Assembly: GCF_022662375.1 (NCBI RefSeq) | Contig: NZ_JAKNQL010000034.1 | Coordinates: forward strand, 1-56,856 | Source: Pseudomonas sp. CROZ-RG-20F-R04-15 | GTDB taxonomy: Bacteria; Pseudomonadota; Gammaproteobacteria; Pseudomonadales; Pseudomonadaceae | DNA: 56,856 bases | Direction: 5' to 3' | Shown: piece by piece, positions 8,432 through 16,305 of the stretch | Position numbering within the stretch: position 1 is the first letter of the stretch | Layout of the letters: every line of letters starts with the position of its first letter | Notes under the pieces: model-generated | What the model was told of the DNA's origin: nothing | Seen by the model: only the letters and a program-made list of their open reading frames with translations | Databases searched by the model: none | Program-made: the position numbers and the translations under genes

Positions 8432-8871
8432 CGTACTCGCTGACGCAGGGCATCCCGCTTGGCGGCAAATATCCTGCGAGCGTCTTCATCGCTGACGCTG
8501 GGTCTTGGGTCATCAATGCTGATTTGTACCTGTTGCTTGACCCATTCTTCATATGCCGCAGCTTCATGAGCTTGTTTCATCGCTTCGGCGCGATCAGGGC
8601 GGGCATAGGTTTTTATCTGCAGAGGATCATAGCTGGAGGCGTCCACATCGAAGTGATTGAGACCTACTCCTTGCAGGTAGGTCACCAGTGTTTCGAACCG
8701 CTTGAACAGTCGCACCTGACCACTGCGTTGTGCTGCCAGTGAATATTCTTTGTTTCCTTGCTGAATCTGAATTGACCAGCCACCGGGTTTGGCGACGATA
8801 TGTGCGCTACTGATCGAACCATTCTCAAACAATCGCGCGAGAGTACTGTGATCGATGGTTTCAGTGGTCAT
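8428..8871 (-). CDS. Cognate antitoxin of the ParE-like toxin
   Basis: This 147-aa protein sits directly upstream of the toxin with a 4-nt overlap, the classic antitoxin position. Its N-terminal part (about 1-80) is a compact domain of a kind seen in Betaproteobacteria and Pseudomonas plasmid or accessory loci. Its C-terminal part EEWVKQQVQISIDDPRPSVSDEDARRIFAAKRDALR is a helical toxin-binding tail. I chose MTTETIDHSTLARL at 8871 from homology; an in-frame TTG at 8931 has a better AGGAG site and would add 20 residues. A related tail is encoded alone at 9652-9834. Confidence 0.72.
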   Translation of the reverse strand: MTTETIDHSTLARLFENGSISSAHIVAKPGGWSIQIQQGNKEYSLAAQRSGQVRLFKRFETLVTYLQGVGLNHFDVDASSYDPLQIKTYARPDRAEAMKQAHEAAAYEEWVKQQVQISIDDPRPSVSDEDARRIFAAKRDALRQRVR

Positions 8872-9028
8872 GAAGGCGAGCTCTTGGTTGAACAATGGCT
8901 CCCATCGTACGCAATCAATAATAGTTTGCAAAATTCAACTCCTGTGCTGGACGCCGGGTGTGCAGCATCCATGTTCTTTGGTCAGGCAGGCGCTAGTTAT
9001 TTGGGTGCGCATCTGCCTGAGATTGTTT

Positions 9029-9328
9029 TCAGGCTGGTGCCTTCCAATTGAGCATTCGCTGCTGCGCAACCTGCAGCAGGTCACAGCCATCCTGCGTCAG
9101 CAGATAGAGGGCGTGGGTGATGTGGGGGATGTCTTCGACGTCGGCTTGTCTGAAGTTGAGGCAGTAAAGGGTGCGTAGCAGGACGCTTGAAGCGCGCAGG
9201 CGCTGGACGGCGCATTCGAGGATGTCTTGCGGGTTGGCGGCTGTATCGATGAGCAGAGGCTTGGAGTCGGTGAGGTTGGATTCGAGTGGGCGGTAGCGAT
9301 CGGTGGTGAATTGATTCCATGTTTTCAT
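9029..9328 (-). CDS. Small Pseudomonas protein, paralogue of 11119-11394
   Basis: This 99-aa protein has no known function. It shares YRPL at the N-terminus, QRLRAS..LLxTLYCLxFxQADVxDIPxI and ALYLLxQDGCDLLxVAQ with the protein at 11119-11394, so the two are paralogues; both look all-helical and cytosolic. The start at 9328 follows GAGG at 8 nt. A long structured upstream element (9376-9579) separates it from its probable promoter. I recognise it only as one of several small genes that recur in Pseudomonas accessory regions. Confidence 0.7.
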   Translation of the reverse strand: MKTWNQFTTDRYRPLESNLTDSKPLLIDTAANPQDILECAVQRLRASSVLLRTLYCLNFRQADVEDIPHITHALYLLTQDGCDLLQVAQQRMLNWKAPA

Positions 9329-9375
9329 TATTTTTGCCTCGTTTTTTGCGTCATGAGAATCCGTACCCACCGTGA

Positions 9376-9579
9376 CCAAGCGATAGGTGGCGGACTGCGT
9401 TCGGGTTGGTCAACCGATGAGGCATTCACAACCGGCACGCCCTAGGGCGTCCCGAACGCAGCCGCCATAAAGCGTGCTGACACAAAAAAGCGCCAGCAGC
9501 ATACAACGACTGTGAATGCGCATCTAATACGGGTGACCAAGCCCGAGCCGCTGATTTGGCAGCGACAGTCACGACTATA
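9376..9579 (-). ncRNA. Structured leader element, copy A (candidate RNA)
   Basis: Read on the minus strand, a possible -10 (TATAGT, 9574-9579) is followed at once by a hairpin (9547-9566), one arm of a long-range stem (9511-9545), an A-rich GCGC segment, an inner perfect hairpin ACGCCCTAGGGCGT (9437-9450) and the second arm (9402-9430). The same order of elements occurs at 44240-44545 with different but matching stem bases. It ends about 50 nt before the start codon of the 9029-9328 gene. The class is unknown to me. Confidence 0.55.
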
Positions 9580-9651
9580 GAGACGAGCTACACGACGGCG
9601 ATAGAAGACAAGGAGTCTGTCTTTGTAGGAATAGGACGTAGATTCAATAGG

Positions 9652-9834
9652 TCATTGCTGACAATCCTTCAGACGTCTTAAACGAGCGCGTTTATCTGCC
9701 ATCAGTTTCCTGCTTACTTCATCGGAAATGCTTGGCCGAGGATCATCAATGCTGGCTTGGACCTGCCGGATGAACCATGCCTCGTAGGTTTCCTCGTCGC
9801 TAGCCTTTTCCGATTCACCGCTCGTACTGTTCAT
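9652..9834 (-). CDS. Unpaired antitoxin-like small protein
   Basis: This 60-aa peptide starts at 9834 after AAGGA. Its C-terminal 40 residues (EAWFIRQVQASIDDPRPSISDEVSRKLMADKRARLRRL) closely match the tail of the antitoxin at 8428-8871, sharing SIDDPRPS and the basic end. It lacks that protein's N-terminal domain, and no toxin gene follows it: downstream on its strand is only the structured element. It may be an orphan or anti-toxin decoy, or a remnant. It lies 47 nt downstream of the hydrolase gene and may be cotranscribed with it. Confidence 0.65.
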   Translation of the reverse strand: MNSTSGESEKASDEETYEAWFIRQVQASIDDPRPSISDEVSRKLMADKRARLRRLKDCQQ

Positions 9835-9881
9835 CGTTCTATTTCCTTCTTGGTTAAAAACCTATCGGTCGCCGCTCCGCC

Positions 9882-11024
9882 TCAACCAATAACCCGATAC
9901 GCCGCCACATCCAGCACACTCGTCGTCAGCCCCGTTGCAGGCGCGTAAATCGGGCCTTTCACCGCCGAGAACGGCACGCCTTTGCTGCCCAGCGAAACAT
10001 AGCGCTCACCTTTATCCAGTTCGGTGAAGTAGGTGTAGGAAATGCTGTGCATCTGCTTGTAGCGCGCTTCGTCGGCGACGATAGCGCCCGTCAGGCGCAG
10101 CAGATCTGTTTCGCTCAGATTCAGGGTTTTGTTCAGTTGTACGCCCCAGCGCTTGAGGCAGGTTTCGGCGAGGTGGCGGACGATGCGGCCAGGTTCAACC
10201 AGCGTTTTCAGGTCGCCGCTGTTGGTGGGTACGCCGCCGGCGGAGGTGGCGTTACCGGCCATGGTCGCGTGACGGCCGGCCATCGGGTAGACGCGGGTTT
10301 TAGTGCCAGTGGCGGTTTGCGGAATGACACAGCTGAAGCCCTTGGAGCGTTCATCGCGGGCATAGAAAGCGACATATTCTTTGACGTTGGCGCCGAGTTT
10401 GACCCGGTTTTCCTGGAAGTTTCCGATACCCGGAACAGGGTCCAATGCAAAGATGTTCACCGGAATGTTTTTAAGTTGGCTGTCCTTTAACATCGTATTG
10501 GCCAGCATGTGGCAACTTATGCCGCCTCGGCTCCAACCCACCAGATTGACGCGGGTGGGAATAATGCCATCTTTGCGGAAGGTTCTGATGATCCCTTCCT
10601 GTAACTTCTGTTGAGTAATGCTGCGGTCGCCGTAGTTGTACTTTCGCCACATCCACGAGCCTTCGACTTTGACATCGTCAATAGGAATCCCGGCGGCTTT
10701 AAGGCGGTTGTATTCGGCCTCGGTCAGTTGCTCACGCTGCCAGTCGCATTTGCCCTTGATGACATTGACGGCATGCTGCACGTTTTCCTCCCAGCCTTTG
10801 CCAAACAGTGTGCCGGTAAGGCCGTACTCCTTGGTTTTGGTGAACAGATCGTCAGCTTGCAGGTTGCCGCTGCCGGGTCCGTCGACGACGATCCATTCGG
10901 CAAACTCACGGCCGGTATGGTTGGCAGCCAGTGTGGAAACCAGTTCGCCATCCCAGAAATTTTCATGGGCGGTATCGAACTTGTTGGAGCCAGTGCCGCA
11001 AAAAAATATAGTTAGAACTGTCAT
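9882..11024 (-). CDS. Putative alpha/beta hydrolase (lipase-like)
   Basis: This 380-aa protein has an N-terminal FFCGTGSNKFD segment, then the nucleophile elbow VNLVGWSRGGISCH (GxSxG) at about residues 187-200, the acid segment FALDPVPGIGN, and a possible catalytic His in YPMAGRHATMAG. This arrangement resembles the DUF2235/Tle1-like lipases that serve as type VI effectors, but no secretion genes are nearby and there is no signal peptide. The start MTVLTIFF at 11024 follows GAGAG; the long AT-rich open extension upstream is unlikely to be coding. It is flanked by two paralogous small genes. Confidence 0.65.
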   Translation of the reverse strand: MTVLTIFFCGTGSNKFDTAHENFWDGELVSTLAANHTGREFAEWIVVDGPGSGNLQADDLFTKTKEYGLTGTLFGKGWEENVQHAVNVIKGKCDWQREQLTEAEYNRLKAAGIPIDDVKVEGSWMWRKYNYGDRSITQQKLQEGIIRTFRKDGIIPTRVNLVGWSRGGISCHMLANTMLKDSQLKNIPVNIFALDPVPGIGNFQENRVKLGANVKEYVAFYARDERSKGFSCVIPQTATGTKTRVYPMAGRHATMAGNATSAGGVPTNSGDLKTLVEPGRIVRHLAETCLKRWGVQLNKTLNLSETDLLRLTGAIVADEARYKQMHSISYTYFTELDKGERYVSLGSKGVPFSAVKGPIYAPATGLTTSVLDVAAYRVIG

Positions 11025-11118
11025 GGTGTTGCTCTCGTTTAGTTGTAAGAGCGAACAAGTTAGTGTCAGTTGTATATATAAATAAAGCGTGATGGTGTTT
11101 CCGTATTTGTAATGTGGA

Positions 11119-11394
11119 TTAGTTGTATGTTGTTTGCGGTGGTTTCTGTTTGGCAACTTCAAGCAGGTCGCAACCATCCTGCACCAATAAATAAAGTGCG
11201 TTGACGATGTTGGGAATATCTTTGACGTCAGCTTGTTTGAAACATAAGCAATAAAGTGTTTCCAGCAAATCACCGGCTGCACGCAGACGCTGATCGGCGG
11301 CATTGATCAGATCCGTCTGGCTGGAGTGGCTGTCGATAAGCAGTACCGGGTTTTCGCTGTAACAAGTCTTGAGTGGGCGATAGCGGTTGATCAT
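11119..11394 (-). CDS. Small Pseudomonas protein, paralogue of 9029-9328
   Basis: This 91-aa protein begins MINRYRPLKTCYSENPVLLIDSHS and is about half identical by eye to the product of 9029-9328 through the LLETLYCLCFKQADVKDIPNI and LYLLVQDGCDLLEVAKQ blocks. It is helical, with no signal peptide or recognised domain. A sigma70-like promoter on the minus strand (TTGTCC, 18 nt, TATAGT at about 11462-11467) lies 70 nt upstream. It precedes the hydrolase on the same strand by 94 nt, so the two could be coexpressed. Confidence 0.68.
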   Translation of the reverse strand: MINRYRPLKTCYSENPVLLIDSHSSQTDLINAADQRLRAAGDLLETLYCLCFKQADVKDIPNIVNALYLLVQDGCDLLEVAKQKPPQTTYN

Positions 11395-11512
11395 GGTGAG
11401 GTGTGTCCTGTTCTAAAGCGCTGGGGCGGGCCGGCAGCGGGTTTGCAGCCGCGCCGGCCACTATAGAAGGGCGTTTCTCTGTGGGACAAGACAGCCGCAA
11501 TGGACAGTCTTC

Positions 11513-11664
11513 GTAGGGGTTTTTCCGTGTTTTGAGGAAATGCCCTACGTGTTTTCGCAGCTTTTTCAGACCAAAACCCTTAGGCGTAATAATTCCTACG
11601 TGATTGTCAGGCGATTCGAGGTAAACCGCTGTATCGTGCGCGCCAGAATCTGTAGGGCGTTTCC
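11513..11664. promoter_or_regulatory. Four copies of a GTAGGGNNTTTCC-like motif
   Basis: GTAGGGGTTTTTCC (11513-11526) and GTAGGGCGTTTCC (11652-11664) are on plus; GGAAATGCCCTACG (11536-11549) and AATAATTCCTACG (11588-11600) are minus-strand versions. The first two form an inverted repeat. The region lies between the divergent genes 11119-11394 and 11698-12201. The arrangement looks like binding sites for a dimeric regulator; I cannot name it. Confidence 0.45.
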
Positions 11665-11697
11665 AGACGTCTGACACGCGCTTAAAGGGAATTAGGT

Positions 11698-12201
11698 ATG
11701 CACTGGCTACGAATGGCCGCGATTTTATGGCTGGGGTTGGGCACTTGCCGTTTGGCGATGGCCTCTGACGTTGGCAACGCGTGGGTGCTGGATCCTCTTG
11801 ATCGCACTGGTTGGCCTGATGCCCTTATAAGTCAGGCAAGCATGGACACGGCCTCGCGCGGTGAGGTGTTGATGTTCGCCAAAGCGCTGTTGGCCAGCGA
11901 AACACTGGATGAGGTCGGACTTGAACAGCGGCTCGGTGTGACGCACGTGCAACTTGATTCGATTCGCCAAGTGCGCGACGGCCTCTGGGAGGGCTTGTTG
12001 AGCACCTATCGCAACGCCAGTCAGAACTGTGATGAACAACCGTTCTGCCCGCGTGTGCGCAGCGTCGCTGACTTGCGTCAGTTGGCGGCAGCGTTCACCG
12101 GCGACATCAGCCCGGCCCATGCGCTGTGGGCGAGCAAGAGCCAAAATATCCATGAGCAGATGCTGAACGAGCAGTTGCGGGTGGCGGTTTTGCGTCCCTG
12201 A
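11698..12201 (+). CDS. Exported hypothetical protein
   Basis: This 167-aa protein starts MHWLRMAAILWLGLGTCRLAMA, a signal peptide likely cut after AMA. The mature part is mostly helical with two cysteines (CDEQPFC) that could form a disulfide in the periplasm. I recognise no domain. The ATG at 11698 has AAGGG upstream. It is divergent from the accessory cluster and is followed by a single REP sequence and recQ. Confidence 0.65.
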   Translation: MHWLRMAAILWLGLGTCRLAMASDVGNAWVLDPLDRTGWPDALISQASMDTASRGEVLMFAKALLASETLDEVGLEQRLGVTHVQLDSIRQVRDGLWEGLLSTYRNASQNCDEQPFCPRVRSVADLRQLAAAFTGDISPAHALWASKSQNIHEQMLNEQLRVAVLRP

Positions 12202-12234
12202 ACTTCAGGATTCTGCGTTGTTCTGACCGGCCTC

Positions 12235-12258
12235 TTCGCGAGCAGGCTCGCTCCCACA
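12235..12258. repeat. Single REP sequence
   Basis: A lone copy of the TTCGCGAGCAGGCTCGCTCC repeat, without the inverted partner found in the other copies, lies between the exported protein gene and recQ. Confidence 0.85.
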
Positions 12259-12380
12259 GGACCGTGACGTTCAAGTAATCGCTGTATCATTCCGAATCGA
12301 TTTGGCCCCGACCTTTTCTCGACTCGCTGCGATCGCCCGCTAGGCTGTTGGCATGGCAGCAGTCAATGGAGTGACAGCGA

Positions 12381-14315
12381 ATGCACAACACCCTGGAACA
12401 GGTTTTTGGTTTTCCACAGTTTCGACCCGGACAAGAAGCTGCGATCAGCGCGGTGCTGGCCGGGCGCTCGGCGGCGGCGATTTTTCCCACCGGTTCCGGC
12501 AAGTCGATTTGTTATCAATTGCCGGCGCTGATGTTGCCGCACCTGACGCTGGTAGTCTCGCCGTTGCTGGCGCTGATGCAGGATCAGTTGGCCTTTTTGC
12601 AGCGACACGGTATCTCGGCGGGCAGCATCGATTCGGCGCAGAGCCGCGATGACGCCAATGATGTGATGGCCCGCGCCCGTTCGGGTGAACTGAAAATTCT
12701 GATGATCTCGGTGGAGCGCTTGAAGAACGAGCGTTTTCGCAACTTTTTGCAGCAGGTGCCGATCTCGCTATTGGTGGTGGACGAGGCGCATTGCATCTCG
12801 GAATGGGGCCACAACTTCCGGCCCGATTATCTCAAGCTGCCGGACTATCAGCGTCAGTTCAATATCCCGCAAACCTTGCTGCTGACCGCTACGGCAACAC
12901 CGAAAGTCATCGCCGACATGCAGGCTAAATTCGCGATCGCCGCCGCTGATGTGGTGACCACCGGTTTCTATCGGCCCAACCTCAATCTGCTGGTGGAGCC
13001 GGTACGTGGCCAGGACAAGCGCCGGCGGCTGGTGGAGTGGATGGCCGAGCGCCCGGGACAGCCGAGCATCGTCTATGTGACCTTGCAGAAAACCGCTGAA
13101 CACATCGCCGAACACCTCGAGCGCAATGGCATTCAGGCCGAGGCGTATCACGCAGGTTTAGCCCACGACAAACGCGAGGCGATCCAGAAACGCTTCATGG
13201 CCGGGCAGTCCAATTGCATCGTCGCGACCATCGCTTTCGGCATGGGCATCGACAAAAGTGACATCCGCCATGTGGTGCACTTTGATCTGCCCAAATCCAT
13301 CGAAAACTACAGTCAGGAAATCGGCCGCGCCGGACGCGACGGGCAGCCGTCGGACTGCCTGGTATTGGCCAATCGCGACAGCCTCAATGTGCTGGAAAAC
13401 TTCGTTTACGGTGATACCCCGGAGCGCGACGGCATTCGTTATGTGCTCAACGAACTGAAAGCCTCGGTGCCGGAAGGCCAGTGGGAGTTTCTGCTCGGGC
13501 CATTGGCGGATCAGAGCAATATTCGCTCACTTCCGTTAAAGACATTGCTGGTGCAACTGGAGCTGCGCGGTTTGATTGCGCCGCGCTACGCCTACTACGC
13601 CGAATACCGTTTCAAATACCTGCTGGAACCCGAAGCACTGCTTGAGCGTTTCGACGGTGAGCGCAGGGATTTCGTCGCCGCAATCATTCAGACCTCGGCG
13701 CGTGCGCGCACTTGGGCAACGGTGAATTTCGAGGCGATGTATTCGCAGTATTCCGCCGAGCGCAATCGGGTGGTGAAGGCGCTGGATTATTTTCAGGAGA
13801 AGGGCTGGGTCGAGCTGGAAAGCAAGCAGATGACCGAGGTCTACAGTCTGCTGAACAGCGACTTTGACAGCGATGTTCTGAGCACTGAGCTGCATGAATA
13901 TTTCACCCGGCATGAGCAGGCTGAAGTGGCGCGTATCCACGCGATGCTTGAAGTGTTCGCCACCGAACGCTGCCTGGGTTATCGCCTGGCGGAGTATTTC
14001 GGTGATCACAATGCGCCCGAGCGATGTGGGCATTGTTCGGTGTGTCACGGCCAGGTTGCGCGGTTGCCGCCACCACCGGAGTTGCCAGCGCTTGTGGATA
14101 AAAACTTTGCGGCGCTGTGTGGCGATTTTATCCACAAGCATGAGCAGCACACCGGGGTTCTGCCGACGGCGGAGCGGCTGACAAGGTTTCTGTGCGGGAT
14201 CAGCGTGCCGTTGTTCACCAAGCTCAAGGCGCGAGCGATTCCCGGGTTTGCGGCATTGGAAGAGTATCCCTATGCCGAAGTCCGGAAATGGGCTGACGAT
14301 CATTTGCTCGATTAA
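12381..14315 (+). CDS. recQ: RecQ-family ATP-dependent DNA helicase
   Basis: This 644-aa SF2 helicase unwinds DNA 3'-5' in recombination and fork repair. It shows Walker A FPTGSGKS (Lys41), the DEAH-box segment VVDEAHCISEWGHNFRPDY, the motif V/VI region IGRAGRDGQPSDC and the RecQ zinc-binding cysteines RCGHCSVCHG at about 550. No clear HRDC domain is seen in the C-terminal 90 residues, so it may be a divergent second RecQ rather than the canonical one. The start at 12381 follows GGAG at 9 nt. Confidence 0.88.
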   Translation: MHNTLEQVFGFPQFRPGQEAAISAVLAGRSAAAIFPTGSGKSICYQLPALMLPHLTLVVSPLLALMQDQLAFLQRHGISAGSIDSAQSRDDANDVMARARSGELKILMISVERLKNERFRNFLQQVPISLLVVDEAHCISEWGHNFRPDYLKLPDYQRQFNIPQTLLLTATATPKVIADMQAKFAIAAADVVTTGFYRPNLNLLVEPVRGQDKRRRLVEWMAERPGQPSIVYVTLQKTAEHIAEHLERNGIQAEAYHAGLAHDKREAIQKRFMAGQSNCIVATIAFGMGIDKSDIRHVVHFDLPKSIENYSQEIGRAGRDGQPSDCLVLANRDSLNVLENFVYGDTPERDGIRYVLNELKASVPEGQWEFLLGPLADQSNIRSLPLKTLLVQLELRGLIAPRYAYYAEYRFKYLLEPEALLERFDGERRDFVAAIIQTSARARTWATVNFEAMYSQYSAERNRVVKALDYFQEKGWVELESKQMTEVYSLLNSDFDSDVLSTELHEYFTRHEQAEVARIHAMLEVFATERCLGYRLAEYFGDHNAPERCGHCSVCHGQVARLPPPPELPALVDKNFAALCGDFIHKHEQHTGVLPTAERLTRFLCGISVPLFTKLKARAIPGFAALEEYPYAEVRKWADDHLLD

Positions 14316-14447
14316 ACATAAATCCTGTGGGAGTCAGGGCGCCTGCATCCATCCGCTGAATGTCGATCATCACGGTAATAAACTTCAAAAACCGTCGCTG
14401 GCTGACTATGGTGAGACCAGTCTTTGGATCGCCAACAAGAGAACAAC

Positions 14448-15674
14448 ATGAGCCAGACATCCTTCGATATTCAGCAGGCCGCCGTGATCGGTGCGGGCAC
14501 CATGGGCCGTGGCATTGTCATGTGCCTGGCGAATGCCGGCGTGAGCGTGCAGTGGGTGGATAACAATCCACAGATGCTTGAGCAGGCACTCGTCACCGTC
14601 GCCGAAACCTATGCACACAACGTGCGCCAAGGCCGGATTGATCAGATCGAGGCGGATGCACGTATCGCTCGGGTCAGGGCGGCGGCGGATTACGCGGCGA
14701 TCCGCAATGTCGATCTGGTGATCGAGGCGGTGTACGAAAATCTTGAGCTGAAGCAGAAGATTTTTCGTGAACTCGATGGCTTGCTCAAGCCAGAGGCACT
14801 GTTGGCGAGCAATACGTCGGCACTGGATATCGATGCGATAGCCGCAGCGACAAAGCGTCCGAATCAGGTGCTGGGCCTGCATTTCTTCAGCCCGGCGCAC
14901 ATCATGAAACTGCTGGAAATCGTGCGCGGCGCGCAGACTTCGCCGGCAGTTCTGGATGCAGCGCTGGCGCTGGGCAAGCGTATGGGCAAGGTCAGTGTGG
15001 TGTCGGGCAATTGCCACGGGTTTATCGGCAATCGCATGTTGCATCCGTATGTACTGGAGGCGCGCAAGATGTTGCTTGAAGGCGCTTATCCACAGCAGAT
15101 CGACGCGGCGCTGCAAGGTTTTGGTTTCGCCATGGGGCCGTTTCGCATGTACGACGTCGTCGGCATCGATCTGGAGTGGCGTGCACGCGAGCTGGCCGGG
15201 AAGGGGCAGGATGCGCCGCAGGTTCAGGTGGATAACCGCTTGTGCGAGCTGGGCCGGTTTGGCCAGAAGTCTGGCAACGGTTATTACCATTACGAACCGG
15301 GCAGTCGTCAGGCGGAACACGATCCTGAGGTCGATGCGCTGGTATTGCAGGTCAGTGAAGGTCTGGGCTTTCAACGTCGCGAGATCGGTCCTGAGGAGAT
15401 TCTGGAGCGCTGCCTGCTGGCATTGGTCAACGAGGGCGCGAAGATTTTGCAGGAAGGTATTGCCGAGTCCGCGCACGATATCGACCTGGTGTATCTGAAC
15501 GGCTACGGGTTCCCGGCGGAGAAGGGCGGGCCGATGGCCTGGGCCGATCAGCATGGGCTGGCGGATATTCATCAGCGCTTGCTGGCGCTGGAGACGCGGC
15601 AGGGTGATCAGTGGAAACCGGCACGGTTGATTGGTGAGTTGGCGGCGCAGGGTAAGGGATTTGCAGATCGTTAA
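14448..15674 (+). CDS. 3-hydroxyacyl-CoA dehydrogenase
   Basis: This 408-aa cytosolic NAD-dependent enzyme oxidises 3-hydroxyacyl-CoA to 3-ketoacyl-CoA. The Rossmann motif VIGAGTMGRGI lies at residues 12-22, the catalytic region HFFSPAHIMKLLEIV at about 141-155, and two C-terminal 3HCDH domains follow, the second carrying YGFPAEKGGPMAWADQHG as in FadB/FadJ. There is no enoyl-CoA hydratase part. The start MSQTSF follows AAGAGA. With the downstream thioesterase it may serve degradation of a particular acyl-CoA; the pairing resembles, but does not match in length, the carnitine dehydrogenase/thioesterase pair. Confidence 0.88.
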   Translation: MSQTSFDIQQAAVIGAGTMGRGIVMCLANAGVSVQWVDNNPQMLEQALVTVAETYAHNVRQGRIDQIEADARIARVRAAADYAAIRNVDLVIEAVYENLELKQKIFRELDGLLKPEALLASNTSALDIDAIAAATKRPNQVLGLHFFSPAHIMKLLEIVRGAQTSPAVLDAALALGKRMGKVSVVSGNCHGFIGNRMLHPYVLEARKMLLEGAYPQQIDAALQGFGFAMGPFRMYDVVGIDLEWRARELAGKGQDAPQVQVDNRLCELGRFGQKSGNGYYHYEPGSRQAEHDPEVDALVLQVSEGLGFQRREIGPEEILERCLLALVNEGAKILQEGIAESAHDIDLVYLNGYGFPAEKGGPMAWADQHGLADIHQRLLALETRQGDQWKPARLIGELAAQGKGFADR

Positions 15675-15696
15675 GTCTGGCGGCGGTGCTGACGCC

Positions 15697-15761
15697 TTCG
15701 CGAGCAGGCTCGCTCCCACAGGAGAGCGCATTTCAAATGTGGGAGCGAGCCTGCTCGCGAA
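15697..15761. repeat. REPIN
   Basis: Two REP sequences head to head with a 17-nt spacer between the dehydrogenase and thioesterase genes. It may separate their expression, since such hairpins can stabilise or terminate upstream mRNA. Confidence 0.9.
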
Positions 15762-15817
15762 GGGTGCAGCGCGATTTTGAATTAGACTCGCCCATTAACT
15801 TCAGGGATTGTTGAGCA

Positions 15818-16249
15818 ATGTCCAACCCGATGCCACAACGCGCCGACTACCCACACTTCCAGCCCATCACAACGCGCTGGCATGACAACGACGCCTACGG
15901 TCACGTCAACAACGTCACTTACTACAGCTTCTTCGACACGGCGGTGAACACCTATCTGATTCAGGTCGGAGGTCTGGATATCCATGACGGTGAAGTAGTG
16001 GGATTCGTGGTCAGCTCGGCGTGTGATTACTTCGCCTCGATCGCGTTTCCGGATCTGATCGAGATCGGTCTGCGGGTCGGCAAGTTGGGCAACAGTTCGG
16101 TGCAATATGAACTGGCGGTGTTCAAGGTCGGCGAAAGTGAAGCGTGCGCGGCCGGGCGCTTCGTTCATGTATTCGTCGATCGGGCGAGTAATCAGCCAGT
16201 GCCGATCCCTGCCCGGTTGCGCGAGGCGCTGGAGCGTCTGGTGGTTTGA
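15818..16249 (+). CDS. YbgC/4HBT-family acyl-CoA thioesterase
   Basis: This 143-aa single hotdog-fold enzyme hydrolyses acyl-CoA thioesters. The 4-hydroxybenzoyl-CoA thioesterase signature WHDNDAYGHVNNVTYYSFFDTA lies at about residues 21-42 with the catalytic Asp in DAYGHVNN. Both its length and motif fit the family. It follows the hydroxyacyl-CoA dehydrogenase on the same strand with a REPIN between, and ends just before a shared bidirectional terminator. Confidence 0.88.
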   Translation: MSNPMPQRADYPHFQPITTRWHDNDAYGHVNNVTYYSFFDTAVNTYLIQVGGLDIHDGEVVGFVVSSACDYFASIAFPDLIEIGLRVGKLGNSSVQYELAVFKVGESEACAAGRFVHVFVDRASNQPVPIPARLREALERLVV

Positions 16250-16260
16250 AATAGGCAAAA

Positions 16261-16290
16261 AAAAATCGCAGCCCTCGGGCTGCGATTTTT
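16261..16290. terminator. Bidirectional intrinsic terminator
   Basis: AAAAATCGCAGCC-CTC-GGGCTGCGATTTTT is a perfect hairpin with A and T tracts on both sides, between the convergent thioesterase and glycine-zipper genes. Confidence 0.93.
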
Positions 16291-16305
16291 ATTCAAGCAT
16301 TCGCC

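Noticed and set aside
11270..11677. Minus-strand 135-codon frame overlapping the small paralogue gene
   Set aside because: It runs across the motif cluster and the neighbouring gene start; composition does not look coding.
14406..15731. 441-codon minus-strand open frame opposite the hydroxyacyl-CoA dehydrogenase
   Set aside because: Shadow frame that starts in a REP sequence and has no motif.
14448..16249. Carnitine dehydrogenase and thioesterase pair
   Set aside because: The dehydrogenase is 408 aa with a second FadB-like C-terminal domain, longer than carnitine dehydrogenases, so the name was not applied.
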